Of a DNA stretch of 64,000 nucleotides, positions 8,196 to 18,385 are shown piece by piece; positions within the stretch are counted from its first letter, which is position 1; each line of letters starts with the position of its first letter. The stretch lies in NCBI GenBank assembly GCA_032622095.1, contig CP136063.1, positions 34,632,106 through 34,696,105 of the forward strand, given 5' to 3'. A program made the position numbers and the translations under genes. The notes under the pieces are model-generated. The model saw only the letters and a list, made by a program, of their open reading frames with translations. It searched no databases and had not been told where the DNA came from. This DNA is from Siphonodentalium dalli. Its lineage: Eukaryota > Mollusca > Scaphopoda > Gadilida > Siphonodentaliidae.

Positions 8196-11100
8196 AAGGA
8201 CCCCTCAAAATTAAAGTTGACACGGGCTCAGGGGGGAACACTCTTCCATTACGAACATACAGACAAATGTTTGGCAATAAACCATTCAACTGTGTTTTGG
8301 AGAATGAACCTACTTTGAAACTCACATCATATAGTGGTACAGCTATCAAGTGTTTTGGTTCAATCAAATTTGAAGTTTCCGTGATGGATTCACCAGACAC
8401 ATTTCTGCAGAAGTTTTATGTTGTAGATGTGCCTGGTCCTGCTATTCTGGGATTGCCAGCCTGTGAAAAGCTTGATATTGTGAGGCTGAACATTGATTCT
8501 ATCAAATATCCACTTGCGTGTGACATTCATAAACACCAACACGAAAGCCAATCTGAACAATCAGACCACAATAAACGTGACATTCTTCCTAGGAGTAAGG
8601 AATGTGATAGTAAACAGGGTGTTGGACAGGACAACTATGTTCGACCACATGAATGTGACATACACAATGATATTGAAAAACGATCATATGGATGTGAGAT
8701 ATCAGAAACTCAAAGCGATCAACAACAGGACTGCAAAATGCAATCAATAAAATTCCCTGATATGTGTAACAACAGAAATGGACAATCACCAACTCACACG
8801 ACATCAGTTACATCAATAGCCGATCTTAAAAAAATCTTCCCAGATTGCTTTGACGGAATTGGTAATTTTAAAGGCGAGGAGGCATTGCATATAAAAAAAG
8901 GTGCCAATCCTTTCATTGATGCACCTAGACGGGTATCTGTGCATCTTGAACAGCCTATAAATGATGCTTTAAAGACATTGGAGGAGCAAGGAGTAATTCG
9001 GAAAATAAATCACCACACTCAATGGTGTTCGTCACTGACTTATGTCACTAAAACTGATGGGAGCCTCAGGATATGCCTGGATCCACAGAAACTCAACCAA
9101 GCTTTAGAGAGATGTCCGCACAAAATTCCAACTATTGAAGAAATTACACCTAAGTTTGCCAAAGCCAAAGTGTTCTCAAAATTGGATGCAAAAGCAGGAT
9201 ATTGGGGAATAAAACTGAATACAGAGAGCCAGGAACTAACCACATTTCGAACGCCTTTTGGAAGGTGGTGTTGGATGCGCCTCCCATTTGGTTTATGTGT
9301 TAGTCAAGATCTATTTCAGCAACGAATGGATGCAATAATAGAACAATGTGAAGGCTGTGTAGGTATAAGCGATGATATGATCATATACGGTGAAGACGAA
9401 GTTCAACACGACCAGAGACTCTTAAAGTTTATGCACATTGCTCGAAAGGAGGGACTACGGCTCAATTCAGAGAAGTGCGTTATTAAAACGAACAGCATTT
9501 CATTCTTTGGCAGAGTATTCACTGACAAAGGTGTGTTTCCAGATCCGACAAAAGTCGAGGACATTAAGCAAATGCCTATTCCCAGAGACAAAAAAGAGCT
9601 ACATACATTCCTCGGGATGGTTACATTCTTATCACCACACGTTCCGAATTTTTCCGAACACACATCTGTATTGCGTGACTTGCTGAAACAAGAAGTCCCA
9701 TTTGAATGGTCGGAAGACCATACGCATGTGTTCGAGATGATGAAAGAAATTATTGCGGGTAGTATAGCGCTGCAATACTTTGACCCATCTGCTGAAACTG
9801 TTCTCGAAGTTGATGCAAGTGAAAGAGGCCTTGGGGCTGCAATTATTCAAAATGGGAAACCTGTAGCATTCGCGAGCAAAGCTTTAACACCCACTCAATC
9901 AAACTACAGCAATTTAGAACGTGAATGTCTTGCTGTAATATATGGCATCCAGAGATTTCAACATTTGTTGTTTGGTAAACATTTTAATACCATCACAGAT
10001 CACAAACCATTGGAAGTTATTTTCCATAAGCCCATTCATACTGCACCACCAAGACTCCAACGGATGCTTATCAAGGTGCAGGGGTATGACTTTGATGTCA
10101 AATATCGCCCAGGCAAGGAAATGGTATTGGCTGACGCACTTTCCAGATTACCAAACATTAACAAAAGTCAGGCAGTCGAGCTGGACACACGAGTGGACGG
10201 TGTCCATTTGGATGTGATTGACGACATTCGTTTGGACATGATTAATTTCTCGCCCGACAAGCAAACTGACTTGCGAACAGAAACAATGCGAGATTCAAGT
10301 CTCAGTAGCTTGGCGGAAGTCATATTTACCGGATGGCCAGATTCGGTAAAAGATCTTCCCAAGGATTTGCGACAGTATTACAGTTATCGTGATGAGCTTG
10401 CTGTGGAAAATGGTATAATATTCAAAGGGAGACAAGTGTTAATTCCGACATCAAGACACAGTGACATTTTAAAACAGTTACATCAGAGTCACCAAGGAAT
10501 TGAGAAAACAAGAAGGCTTGCAAGAGAAAGTGTTTATTGGAATAACATAAACAAGGACATTGAACTCTTGTGTAAAAATTGTTCATATTGCCAAGAGTTA
10601 CAACCCCAGCAACAAAAGGAACCGCTAATCTCACACGAAAGGCCGAGTGCTCCGTGGATTAAATTAGGGACTGACCTGTTCGAGATAGATGGCAAAGATT
10701 TTCTGATCATCAGTGACTATTTTAGTCGTTATCCAGTTGTGAAAGAATTGCGATCAACCAGTTCTGATGCAGTTGTTCAAGTAACAAAGGAGGTACTAAG
10801 CTTACTGGGTGTTCCTCGCATCATAGTATCGGATAATGGTGACAATGGTCCACAATATCTCACAAGATATAATGAGTTCTGTGATTCTTGGGGAATACAG
10901 CATGTCACAAGCAGTCCGAGATTCCCACAGTCAAATGGTTTTATTGAACGTCAGATTCGATACATCAAACCAATCATCAAAAAGTGTTTGAAATCTCGGA
11001 GCGATATAAATGCAGCACTGCTAAATGTTCGAGCAACGCCGCTCGACAACGTGATGCCGAGCCCTGCTGAGCTTATGTTTGGCAGACCGATTCCGACAGT

Positions 11101-11551
11101 GCTTCCCAGTCAGCGCACCGACCATTCTGGTGTGATATACAGGGATCATATTAAACAACAATGTGATAAACAGGAACAATATGCGAACCAGAAATGTAAG
11201 AGTTTAGCACCTTTGCTACAAGGCCAGAAAGTGCGTGTTCTCGATAAGCAGCGCAGGGTGTGGTTCCCAGCGGAAATCATACAGGAACGCAGCAATCGTT
11301 CGTACGATATTGAAATGCCAAATGGCAGAGAGGATACGAGTTTGTGCGATGATTCTGGACAGGAAACCGATGTTTCTCCAGTTATCCCTTCCAGTCACCA
11401 CGAAACTGGCAGTTCGCAGCCAGTTAAGCCACTTGTATGTGAGACCCGTGACAAGTTACCACCATTGCCAACTCCTGGAAATGATAACGATCATTATCAC
11501 ACAAGATCAGGGAGAAACGTAAAACTTCCAAAACGATACTCGGATGAGTGA
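8036..11551 (+). CDS. pol: Ty3 Pol polyprotein: protease, RT, RNase H, integrase
   Basis: The open frame of 1,171 codons has no ATG at its start (first codon TTG) and lies in the -1 phase relative to the Gag end, as expected for frameshift expression. Protease: VDTGSGG, catalytic D near residue 62. A polar linker follows (about 165-235). RT: KLDAKAGYW near 382, LPFGLCVSQDLFQQRM, and the active site ISDDM near 446. RNase H: EVDASERGLGA near 591, NLERECLAVIYG, TDHKPL. Integrase: H-H-C-C zinc domain (HQSHQG...CKNCSYC), then D (GTDLF), D (SDNG) and E (FIERQ). The SDNG box is followed by a second DNG, a likely 9-nt duplication. No stop or frameshift interrupts it. It ends 70 bp before the 3' LTR. 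Confidence 0.95.
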   Translation: MPSKGTLEAFLQVPNDMQSQQFYCITLSDLSFEEHNRIEAYTTVFVENKHNHVKGPLKIKVDTGSGGNTLPLRTYRQMFGNKPFNCVLENEPTLKLTSYSGTAIKCFGSIKFEVSVMDSPDTFLQKFYVVDVPGPAILGLPACEKLDIVRLNIDSIKYPLACDIHKHQHESQSEQSDHNKRDILPRSKECDSKQGVGQDNYVRPHECDIHNDIEKRSYGCEISETQSDQQQDCKMQSIKFPDMCNNRNGQSPTHTTSVTSIADLKKIFPDCFDGIGNFKGEEALHIKKGANPFIDAPRRVSVHLEQPINDALKTLEEQGVIRKINHHTQWCSSLTYVTKTDGSLRICLDPQKLNQALERCPHKIPTIEEITPKFAKAKVFSKLDAKAGYWGIKLNTESQELTTFRTPFGRWCWMRLPFGLCVSQDLFQQRMDAIIEQCEGCVGISDDMIIYGEDEVQHDQRLLKFMHIARKEGLRLNSEKCVIKTNSISFFGRVFTDKGVFPDPTKVEDIKQMPIPRDKKELHTFLGMVTFLSPHVPNFSEHTSVLRDLLKQEVPFEWSEDHTHVFEMMKEIIAGSIALQYFDPSAETVLEVDASERGLGAAIIQNGKPVAFASKALTPTQSNYSNLERECLAVIYGIQRFQHLLFGKHFNTITDHKPLEVIFHKPIHTAPPRLQRMLIKVQGYDFDVKYRPGKEMVLADALSRLPNINKSQAVELDTRVDGVHLDVIDDIRLDMINFSPDKQTDLRTETMRDSSLSSLAEVIFTGWPDSVKDLPKDLRQYYSYRDELAVENGIIFKGRQVLIPTSRHSDILKQLHQSHQGIEKTRRLARESVYWNNINKDIELLCKNCSYCQELQPQQQKEPLISHERPSAPWIKLGTDLFEIDGKDFLIISDYFSRYPVVKELRSTSSDAVVQVTKEVLSLLGVPRIIVSDNGDNGPQYLTRYNEFCDSWGIQHVTSSPRFPQSNGFIERQIRYIKPIIKKCLKSRSDINAALLNVRATPLDNVMPSPAELMFGRPIPTVLPSQRTDHSGVIYRDHIKQQCDKQEQYANQKCKSLAPLLQGQKVRVLDKQRRVWFPAEIIQERSNRSYDIEMPNGREDTSLCDDSGQETDVSPVIPSSHHETGSSQPVKPLVCETRDKLPPLPTPGNDNDHYHTRSGRNVKLPKRYSDE

Positions 11552-11609
11552 GCATAATCCAGATTGTGCTAATTTAATTTTAACTGTTTATGTTCAACAG
11601 CCTGTTTGT

Positions 11610-11621
11610 AAAAAAAGGGGA
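11610..11621 (+). other. Polypurine tract
   Basis: AAAAAAAGGGGA directly abuts the 3' LTR start TGTTGAATAA. It is the plus-strand priming site of the Ty3 element. Confidence 0.9.
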
Positions 11622-11791
11622 TGTTGAATAACTATAATTAACGTTCAGCAAAGGGTGCTGTTTGGAGGAACCAGTTATTATATTTTATGTTACAATAAAT
11701 CGACCGCGTGGTTAACGCCATTATATATATAAGCAACAATCATCTCTTCAACATCTCCACATATAACTAAGTCCTCCCTCATAATACAACA
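11622..11791 (+). repeat. 3' long terminal repeat
   Basis: This LTR is 170 bp and differs from the 5' copy at one base. It is followed by the second ATGAG target duplication at 11,792-11,796. Confidence 0.95.
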
Positions 11792-11796
11792 ATGAG

Positions 11797-12870
11797 ATTC
11801 TTCAATGTGGTGATGTTGAAAAGTTGACAAGACGTAGCAAAACCAACGATGACCCAATAAGAGTATTTCGTGACCACCGAAGAGACATTTGATGTTATCA
11901 AACGTGCCCCCAATGCTACTGGCCGCGATTGGATGTTGAAGGAGTTAGGCAAGAAATATGCCAATGTAACCAGGGATTCCATTGAGCTGTTTAAGACAAT
12001 GTGCATTGACTGTCAGCGAAAATGTGTTCGACCAATAATAAAGGGTGTGGTTGTTAGGCCGATTTTGTCTAAAGAGTTCTCCGCTCGTAGTGACATCTTC
12101 GTCATTGTCACATGAAGTCATTCTGAAACTACAAACAGAAGATGACTTGCTTTCAGTTCTATCCAACCGTTCAGCTCAACCAGAAACGACGACATATCAA
12201 CTAGAATCAACGACCCCTCAACCAGAAACGACGACTCCTCAACTAGAATCAATGACACGCAACCAGAAATGACGACTCCTCAACCAAAAAGGACGACTCA
12301 ACTAGAATCAACGACTGCTCAACCAGAAAGGACGACTCCTCAACCAGAAACTACGACATCATAAACTACGAATCAACTAGAACCAACGAGCAACGTAGCC
12401 AATAAAAGACAACTTGCAATTGCAGCACAACAGGAACAAGCCGAACGTATGGTAAAGCGAAGCCGGGTGATTCTGAAGGATGGTTCCGTTGGTGACAACG
12501 TGGCATTCCCCATTCCGTCTGTTGACAGGGGACGTGGTGATCCAAGAAACATTTTAGGTGTTTATCACAGCTGTAGACAATGGACAATATACCATCGGTT
12601 GCCCTTCAGGTATTTTGAAGGGAAAATACAGTCGACACCAGTTTAATTTATGTCCCCAGCGGCTTCTGAGTGAATCGGACATCAACGGTGATAGCAGTGT
12701 GTCCCTTCGACAAGCCAACAAAAAAAGAGTCTCAACACGGTGGTCAGGGTTTCGTGGAGTGCAATTGCAATGGACCCAAGAAATGTAAGAGTAAGCAATG
12801 TGCTTGTTTCAAGAATAATTTTGTATGTAATAGTAGATGTCACAACAGTGTCAATTGTTCTAATAAATGA
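11797..12870 (+). pseudogene. C-terminal fragments of KRBA2-like transposase, DDE core lost
   Basis: After the Ty3 element the host transposase resumes. The zinc-binding integrase segment (about 11,875-12,100) shows GKKYANVTRDSIELF and CIDCQRK, then VVVRPILSKEFSARS. The C-C pair of the H-H-C-C domain is kept but its histidines are not. The catalytic DDE core that should follow is absent; a T/E/Q minisatellite (12,165-12,375) sits in its place. The family C-terminus then appears in pieces: VPSVDRG-like FPIPSVDRGRGDPRNILGV (about 12,500), YTIGCPSGILKGKYSRHQF, and a cysteine-rich tail CNCNGPKKCKSKQCAC...CHNSVNCSNK ending at 12,870. Non-functional. Confidence 0.7.
12165..12375 (+). repeat. Minisatellite CAACCAGAAACGACGACTCCT / CAACTAGAATCAA
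   Basis: Alternating ~21-bp units, TCAACCAGAAACGACGACT and TCAACTAGAATCAACGAC, are repeated about ten times with variation. In one frame they encode QPETTTPQLEST-type repeats. They occupy the place of the deleted catalytic core of the surrounding transposase. Confidence 0.8.
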
Positions 12871-13199
12871 TAATATTATGTGTCACATAAGCATGATGTG
12901 TTATAAATTTTGTGTTGCATGTTTTGATTATTCATTTTTGTTATAATAAACATAAATAAATATGAAATATCGTTCAGTTATTTTTTTTAAAACCCATAAA
13001 TACTCTTCAGTCATTTGGCCAAATGACTGGTGGTCAATTTCAGTCATCTGGCCAAATGACTGAAATTTTTAGGTATTTGGCCAAATAACTGGCGGTCACA
13101 GGCATTTCACCAAATGACTGAAAATTTTAGGCATTTGGCCAAATGACTGATTTGACATATTGCCTAACATATATATATTTTTACAACAATATGTCTAAA

Positions 13200-13430
13200 A
13201 CACCAGCCTGAATATCATCTATAAACCCGGGTTTTGACACCGTGGGACCTTAAACCCCAGGTTTTTGACATCATGGGACCTTAAAACCAGGTTTTGACAT
13301 CATGGGACCTTAAAACCAGGTTTTGACATCATGGTTTTTTTTTGACATCATGGGACCTTAAAATCCGGGTTTTTGACATCATGGGACCTTAAAACCTGGA
13401 TGTTTTGACATTCCTGTCATCCAAAAACAT
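13200..13430 (+). repeat. Minisatellite, TTTTGACATCATGGGACCTTAAAA units
   Basis: Six to seven ~32-34-bp units share GACATCATGGGACCTTAAAA followed by CCAGG or CCGGG. Variants are slightly truncated. No coding function. Confidence 0.9.
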
Positions 13431-13439
13431 CGATTTTTT

Positions 13440-13810
13440 GGAGCTTAAAAGTGGGCGTGGCACCTTGTGGTGAGTTGTAGCACTTTTAGTGCAGAGGTTG
13501 TTATAAGTGGGCATGGGAGTGGCACTTTTTAGTGCAGTGTGCGTTATAATGTAGGGAATATCATACCATTTATAAGTGTGCGTGGCACTTTGTGGTGCAG
13601 TGTGGGTGGGCGTGGCACCTTTAATTGCAGTGTTATAAGTGGGCATGGCACCTTGTGGTGCGATGCCCACTTATAACGCACACTGCACTAAATAATACCC
13701 ACTCCCACCCACACTGCACCACAAAGTGCCATGCCTACTTATAGCGACAACTGCTCTAAAAAGTGCCATACCCACCTACACCACAAAGTGCCATGCCCAC
13801 CCAGGGATGT
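13440..13810. repeat. Inverted array of GGGCGTGGCAC / GTGCAGTGTG units
   Basis: From 13,450 to about 13,660 units such as GTGGGCGTGGCACTTTGTGG repeat on the plus strand. From about 13,660 the complement (CACCACAAAGTGCCATGCCC) repeats to about 13,800, so the whole folds into a cruciform centred near 13,662. Stray copies lie at 15,405-15,430 and 16,655-16,675. Confidence 0.8.
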
Positions 13811-15420
13811 GGCTAGAGGGGGGTGGGGTGTCTTACCCCCCAGCAGAGAGCTATATTTTCAATAGTTGGAAATTCCTAATTTCAGGTAAAAACAATTTAT
13901 TGGGGGGAATTTATTGTTTTTCGACCAATATTTGCATATGTTCCTATTTTTGGTCAAAAAATTTGACAGAAATGGTCATCAGTTGGAAATTTTCCAACCT
14001 TAGGGGGGGGGGTGACAGGTTGGAAATTTTCAACACTTGGAAAGCTTGTGTCCTGGTCCCTCCCCTGTGGCCAGTCAAAAACTTCTAGTTAATTTAAGAA
14101 AACAATATTGTCATACCAGCCAGGGGTCAAATTTTAGGGAGAAGTGACTTCTCCCTCTGGAGATTTTAGGGAGAAGTCAGGGGAAAATAGGAAGAAGTGG
14201 GGAGACTCAAAGTCTCAATTATCAATTATATTACCGGATTGTTTTCTTTTTTGGGGGTTAAAACTAGGCTGTTTTGTCAATGAATTTGAATGAATAATAA
14301 TTATTAATAACAAACATATATTGATAATCAAAAAGTTATCCTCTTAATATGTGAATGTACTTAGTAAATAATTTGTAATAGTAAACACAAAATTATTGAT
14401 TATAGCAAAATAAGTATTGATCCTTATTATGATCATTTACACCACCAAATCAACTCTCAGCTTAATCCACCAGCAATACAACAGGCTTCAGTAGGTGTGA
14501 CATATACTGACTTGTGTGTTTAATTTCATAACAATCAACCTTGGAGTGCCCATGGTACACAGGTGTGATAACTAGGGGGCCACTAATGATTGAATAACAG
14601 GTGTCAATACACTAATTAAGACAAAACCAAGTTGGACAATATATTCATCATATGGCATTCTAAGTGCCAAATGTATACCCTATGTCAATGGTCCTATATT
14701 TTACTATAACTATTATTATATATATATATATATATATTTTTTTTTTTTACAAGGAGACTTCAACTTCGCCCTAGAGCCTTAGTAGGGCGAAATTGGCGGC
14801 TCTAGGACAACTATTTCGCCTATGTCGCCCCCTCGGCTGGTCCCTGGGCCCGGTGTGTCATTGCCCCATCCACATGGCCAATACGAAACTGCTAATTAGT
14901 TTAGCAAAACAATATTTTACTACAATTGGTCAAACTTGTAGACATAAATGGTCATCAGTTGAAGAATTTTCCAACCTGAGGGGGAGCATGAGGTTTGAAA
15001 TTTCCAACACTAGGAAAGCTTCAGTTGAGGCCAGTCTAGATGCTAGGATTTGCGATTTTCTTGTATAGTGTCAAAATTTTCTCACACCGGGCCGAACAAC
15101 CATGGTCGGCCCGGTGTTTCGTGGTCTGTTGTCGGTAGCTGTGTGCATTTGTCTGGACCACTAGTTGTTTTTTTTGGGGGGCAATTTTCAGGTTAAAATA
15201 TCTTAATGTTCTCATACTGGGAACATAGAAGCATGGCTTATGAATATATAGGAAATTAGGCCTGAGCATGAGGGACAAGGGGGGGGGGGGGTGCAAATGG
15301 AATTATGCAAAAGTTGTGTTGGTGCGATTCCGACTCAAGGGGGGGGGGTGCAAATGGAATTTCCCCAAGGTGGACACCCCCCCCAGCGGAGACCCTCTAG
15401 CCACCCCACAAAGTGCCATG
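13811..15420. other. Mosaic non-coding stretch with G-runs and a TA microsatellite
   Basis: No gene was seen. It holds three related pieces containing TTGGAAATTT(T/C)CAACA(C) near 14,015-14,040 and 14,990-15,010, G-runs of 8-11 at about 14,005, 15,280 and 15,340, a (TA)n tract at about 14,715-14,740, and a hairpin ACCGGGCCGA...TCGGCCCGGT at 15,087-15,116. The open frames over 15,268-15,644 follow the G-runs and repeats and are not convincing genes. Confidence 0.6.
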
Positions 15421-16941
15421 CCCACTGCACTAGATATATATTCATCTATATACACACATGTATGTGTACCAGAGCTGTTAAGTTCCACGGATTGTCCGTG
15501 AGACTCACGGATTTCCATGGCAATTCCGCAAACACGGATAACCCCCAATTTCTCACGGATTCGTCAAAACCCCACATTGAAAATCCCAAAACGAAGTTTT
15601 TTTTATTTTTTAAATTCGTGCATTTGCGGGAATTCCCCAAATGACAGTGACTTCCTTATTTCCGGTACCGTAAATACCCACACATTAACATTCACAGAAT
15701 GTATCGTCGGTAACTTTTGATTGAAGACTCAAGTTGTGGTGAACTGTGACTGATATTAATTGATTTTCACACTCTGGTGAAGCCACACGTATGGAGGGTG
15801 TTGTTTTAGTAAACAATACGTATAATCACAAGTGTGCAAAGTTCTGTATTGTTAGGCCGCATTGATGAACATTTCTTAGTAACGGATTAGTGGCATGCAT
15901 TGCAAACGAAATACACATTGTGTACATACATACACATACAAATATACATACTTCTTAAAAAAGGGTTCCTTTAATGTGCTTCATTTAATGATATATACAA
16001 CATACCGATCTATACATATATATACCTATATGCGTACATACATACACTCCATACATCAATATATGCACACATACATATGTATACATATACATACTGTATA
16101 AGAGTGATACTGTATTCAGACCAAATTTCCAGGTACAACCATTGAACAAGCAATTTTAACCAAATATTTAGCATTTATATTACCATTGCGAGCTCTTTGT
16201 GAATAGAACCTGGTGTGATATCACTATTGTGAGGGCTACGAGCAATTTGCCCTTCCACATTACAAACTGGTCATAACACCATGCATATATGGCATATATG
16301 GCTTCAATTGCTCGCAGACGAGTGTGACTCGCCACACAGTAGTATTCCAACCAGGCTCTGCTCATGTTTCAAAGAACTGGATAATTTTGACATGCATACC
16401 CTGGTCAAATTAATCAAGGCCTAACTTGCACTGATGAAAAACATGTCCTGATTGACAATGATATTCACATGTCGTTTTAATAACATTCATTATTCACATG
16501 TTGCTTCACTGCTGGCTTCATGACAAATTATAAAATGTTGGGTATTTTATCCCAAAAAAATAATAATTGTGCTAAAACTGAGAGCAAGGGACTATTTCAA
16601 TACTGTTCTTATTTTTATGAAACCAGGCTGGAAAATAATAAACTATTATTAGTGCAGTGTGCGTTATAAAGCTGAATACTCTTTATGTGTATTTTCGCTG
16701 TCACTGTCTAACCAACGGTATAAGTCAACATATCGTGCAAATAGGTTCATATAGCGCCTAAATATTCACATAGGTTCGTATTGGACTTATTTGATTCTGC
16801 AATAAGCCCATATAGGACAAATACCTGTTATTCCTGGCGGCCCTCGGGTGACATTCCAGGTCTCGAGCGGGCGACAAATCCCTGTGTCTCACTCAATCGC
16901 GGGCGATAACTGTATATTATTATATTGCTATTCCTAAGTAC
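15421..16941. other. Non-coding stretch with ACATA microsatellite
   Basis: A repeat fragment at 15,470-15,560 (CACGGATT motifs) resembles 24,080-24,125. From 15,890 to 16,105 the DNA is an imperfect ATACATACACA-type microsatellite. 16,110-16,940 shows nothing recognisable beyond single-copy AT-rich sequence. Confidence 0.55.
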
Positions 16942-17063
16942 CAGTAATGCCCGACGAGAGCTTTCCAATGAATGGCAACAGGCCATATTTCCGACTAAAT
17001 CCTGAAAAGTTACCCATAATTCTGCTGTGGTTAAGTGGGCGATTACTTAATAGCGCATTACTG
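16942..17063. mobile_element. CAGTAATGCCC MITE, internally deleted copy
   Basis: It is a 122-bp deletion derivative of the palindromic MITE at 19,263-19,472. The left terminus CAGTAATGCCC joins directly to the right half (GAGAGCTTTCCAATGAATGG onwards). The right end is CATTACTG followed by TA. Confidence 0.75.
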
Positions 17064-17224
17064 TATAAAATGCCATAAAACATGTTTTACTTCCATGGTT
17101 TCACAATAAAATGTATTTCCATGATAAAATGTAGTTCATATATCAATGCATTATGTATCTATGCCCTCCCCCTGTGCATATTAACACTATTCTTCAGTCC
17201 TTAAACACTTATTTGAATCTGTCG

Positions 17225-17640
17225 GTTACACTGGTGTAAATATGGTTCGGAGTGACATCCAGCAAATATATAGAAGAAATAAAATAGACACTGGGCCCTG
17301 ATTGGTCAACAGACATGAGTGTCACGTCACGGTTTTTAGCACAAAAAATACATCACACCTCTTCCCTATTTTTCCCAAAGGTAAAATAGCCATTGGCAAG
17401 GAATTAACCCTTTGTAGTAGTGAATTTTGTGGTGTGGTCTAAAATATGACATTATTTTTTTTAGTGCAGTTCTGACACAAGTAATTTAAAGATAAATTCC
17501 CTGCTAGATGGGTATGATTTTTTTTTACATAGAAAGTTTCCACAAATGTCAATCTTTCAGATTTAAATAAAAATTTGTAACTGGGATTTATATTGTAAAC
17601 AGTATACACTAAAACATTTGCACTGAGGAAAATATTTACA
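17225..17640 (+). repeat. Dispersed repeat R4, copy 1
   Basis: It shares, in order, GGTTACACTGGTGTAAATAT, AGACACTGGGC(C/T)CTGATTGG, TTTCCACAAATGTCAATC and GTAAACAGTATACACTAAAA with 19,690-19,970. Copy 1 has about 130 bp more in its middle. A short fragment of the first block is at 38,080-38,105. No gene is seen here or in 17,640-17,898. Confidence 0.75.
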
Positions 17641-17898
17641 AAAGGCAAAAATAAAATAATGCCATTTTAGAAGGTATTTTCAGAATATTTCAGTGTAGTA
17701 ATAGTCACATGATGATGAAATGACCCATAACATGATCAAGTTAAATGACACACATAGCAATTGTTATAAGAAGCTAAACTAACAAGCATTTCGGATTTTA
17801 TAGCCAGTGATGAAAATATGATGAAAGTGTGTCATTTACACTGGTAGGTATGGCCATTTGAAGGTTGATAGCACTAAAACTATCTGGGGTTCAACTAA

Positions 17899-18385
17899 TC
17901 TCATATATATTTTGAAGACCTCTGTCTGTCTGTCTGTCATTGATACAAATCTACGATTCTCGACCGATCGGGACGAAACTTGTTACGTGTGTAGTTTGAC
18001 CAGGCGGTCGTCGTTGTCGTATTGGCGAGCCCGTGCGACGCCCGTGCAGCGCATGCGCAGACGAGATCTCGCAAACGGGTGGAGCTATCGACTTGAAATT
18101 TGCTATGTGAATGTATCTTGCCCCGGATACGAATTTTATCGGATCGCCGAGCCCGTGCAACGCCAGCTTCGCGCATGCGCAGACGAGATCTCGGAAATGG
18201 GAGAAGCTATCGACTTGAAATTTGCTATGTGAATGTATCTTGCCCCGGATACAAATTTTATCGGGTCGCCGAGCCCGTGCAACGCCAGCTTCGCGCATGC
18301 GCAGACCAGATCTTGGAAACGGGTAGAGATATCGACTTGAAATTTGGTTTTTGAATAGCCCGGACAACGTCGGGCTCTCGGCTAG
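17899..18385 (+). mobile_element. Helitron-like non-autonomous element 1
   Basis: The element begins TCTCATATATATTTTGAAG after an A. It ends with a GC hairpin (GCCCGGACAACGTCGGGC, near 18,358-18,375) and CTAG (18,382-18,385) followed by T, matching the Helitron rule of A|TC...hairpin...CTRR|T. Inside are about 2.5 copies of a ~122-bp unit (GAGCCCGTGC at 18,026, 18,149 and 18,271; GCGCATGCGCAGACGAGATC). The open frames over it are in repeats and do not look like a gene. It is followed without a gap by a related element. Confidence 0.65.

Larger units (their letters stand above)
7131..11791 (+). mobile_element. Ty3/Gypsy (Mag-like) LTR retrotransposon, nearly intact
   Basis: Two 170-bp LTRs (7,131-7,300 and 11,622-11,791) start TGTTGAATAA and end TACAACA. 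They differ at one visible site (CCAGATATT against CCAGTTATT), so insertion is recent. A primer-binding-like TGGTGGCAGCGG follows the 5' LTR and a polypurine tract precedes the 3' LTR. Internal coding order is Gag with two zinc knuckles, then protease, reverse transcriptase, RNase H and integrase in one long frame. Gag has a single-base frame break in an A5 run, otherwise the element could be autonomous. Clade assignment to Mag-like Ty3 is inference. Confidence 0.95.
6210..13166 (+). mobile_element. KRBA2/SCAND3-type DNA transposon, split by a Ty3 element
   Basis: The left end (CAGTCAATATGTCAAATCAG, 6,210) and the right end (complement of TAGGCAATATGTCAAATCAG, ending near 13,166) form inverted termini. 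Inside them both sides carry runs of AGTCATTTGGCCAAATGCC sub-repeats (left 6,210-6,520, right 13,010-13,166). Between them lie broken pieces of a protein resembling the KRAB-A domain-containing protein 2 / SCAND3 family (Ginger-like integrase-derived transposases). A 4.7-kb Ty3 retrotransposon is inserted at 7,126-11,796. Target duplication was not identified. Confidence 0.65.

Noticed and set aside
8101-8400. Minus-strand frame of 99 codons, and similar ones at 9,403-9,850
   Set aside because: Shadows of the Ty3 pol gene.
13200-13430. Evenly spaced repeats that could suggest a CRISPR array
   Set aside because: Units are contiguous without unique spacers, vary in length, and the DNA is eukaryotic; it is a minisatellite.
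15268-15644. Overlapping frames of 77-117 codons
   Set aside because: They run through G-runs and repeat fragments; no recognisable domain or start context.
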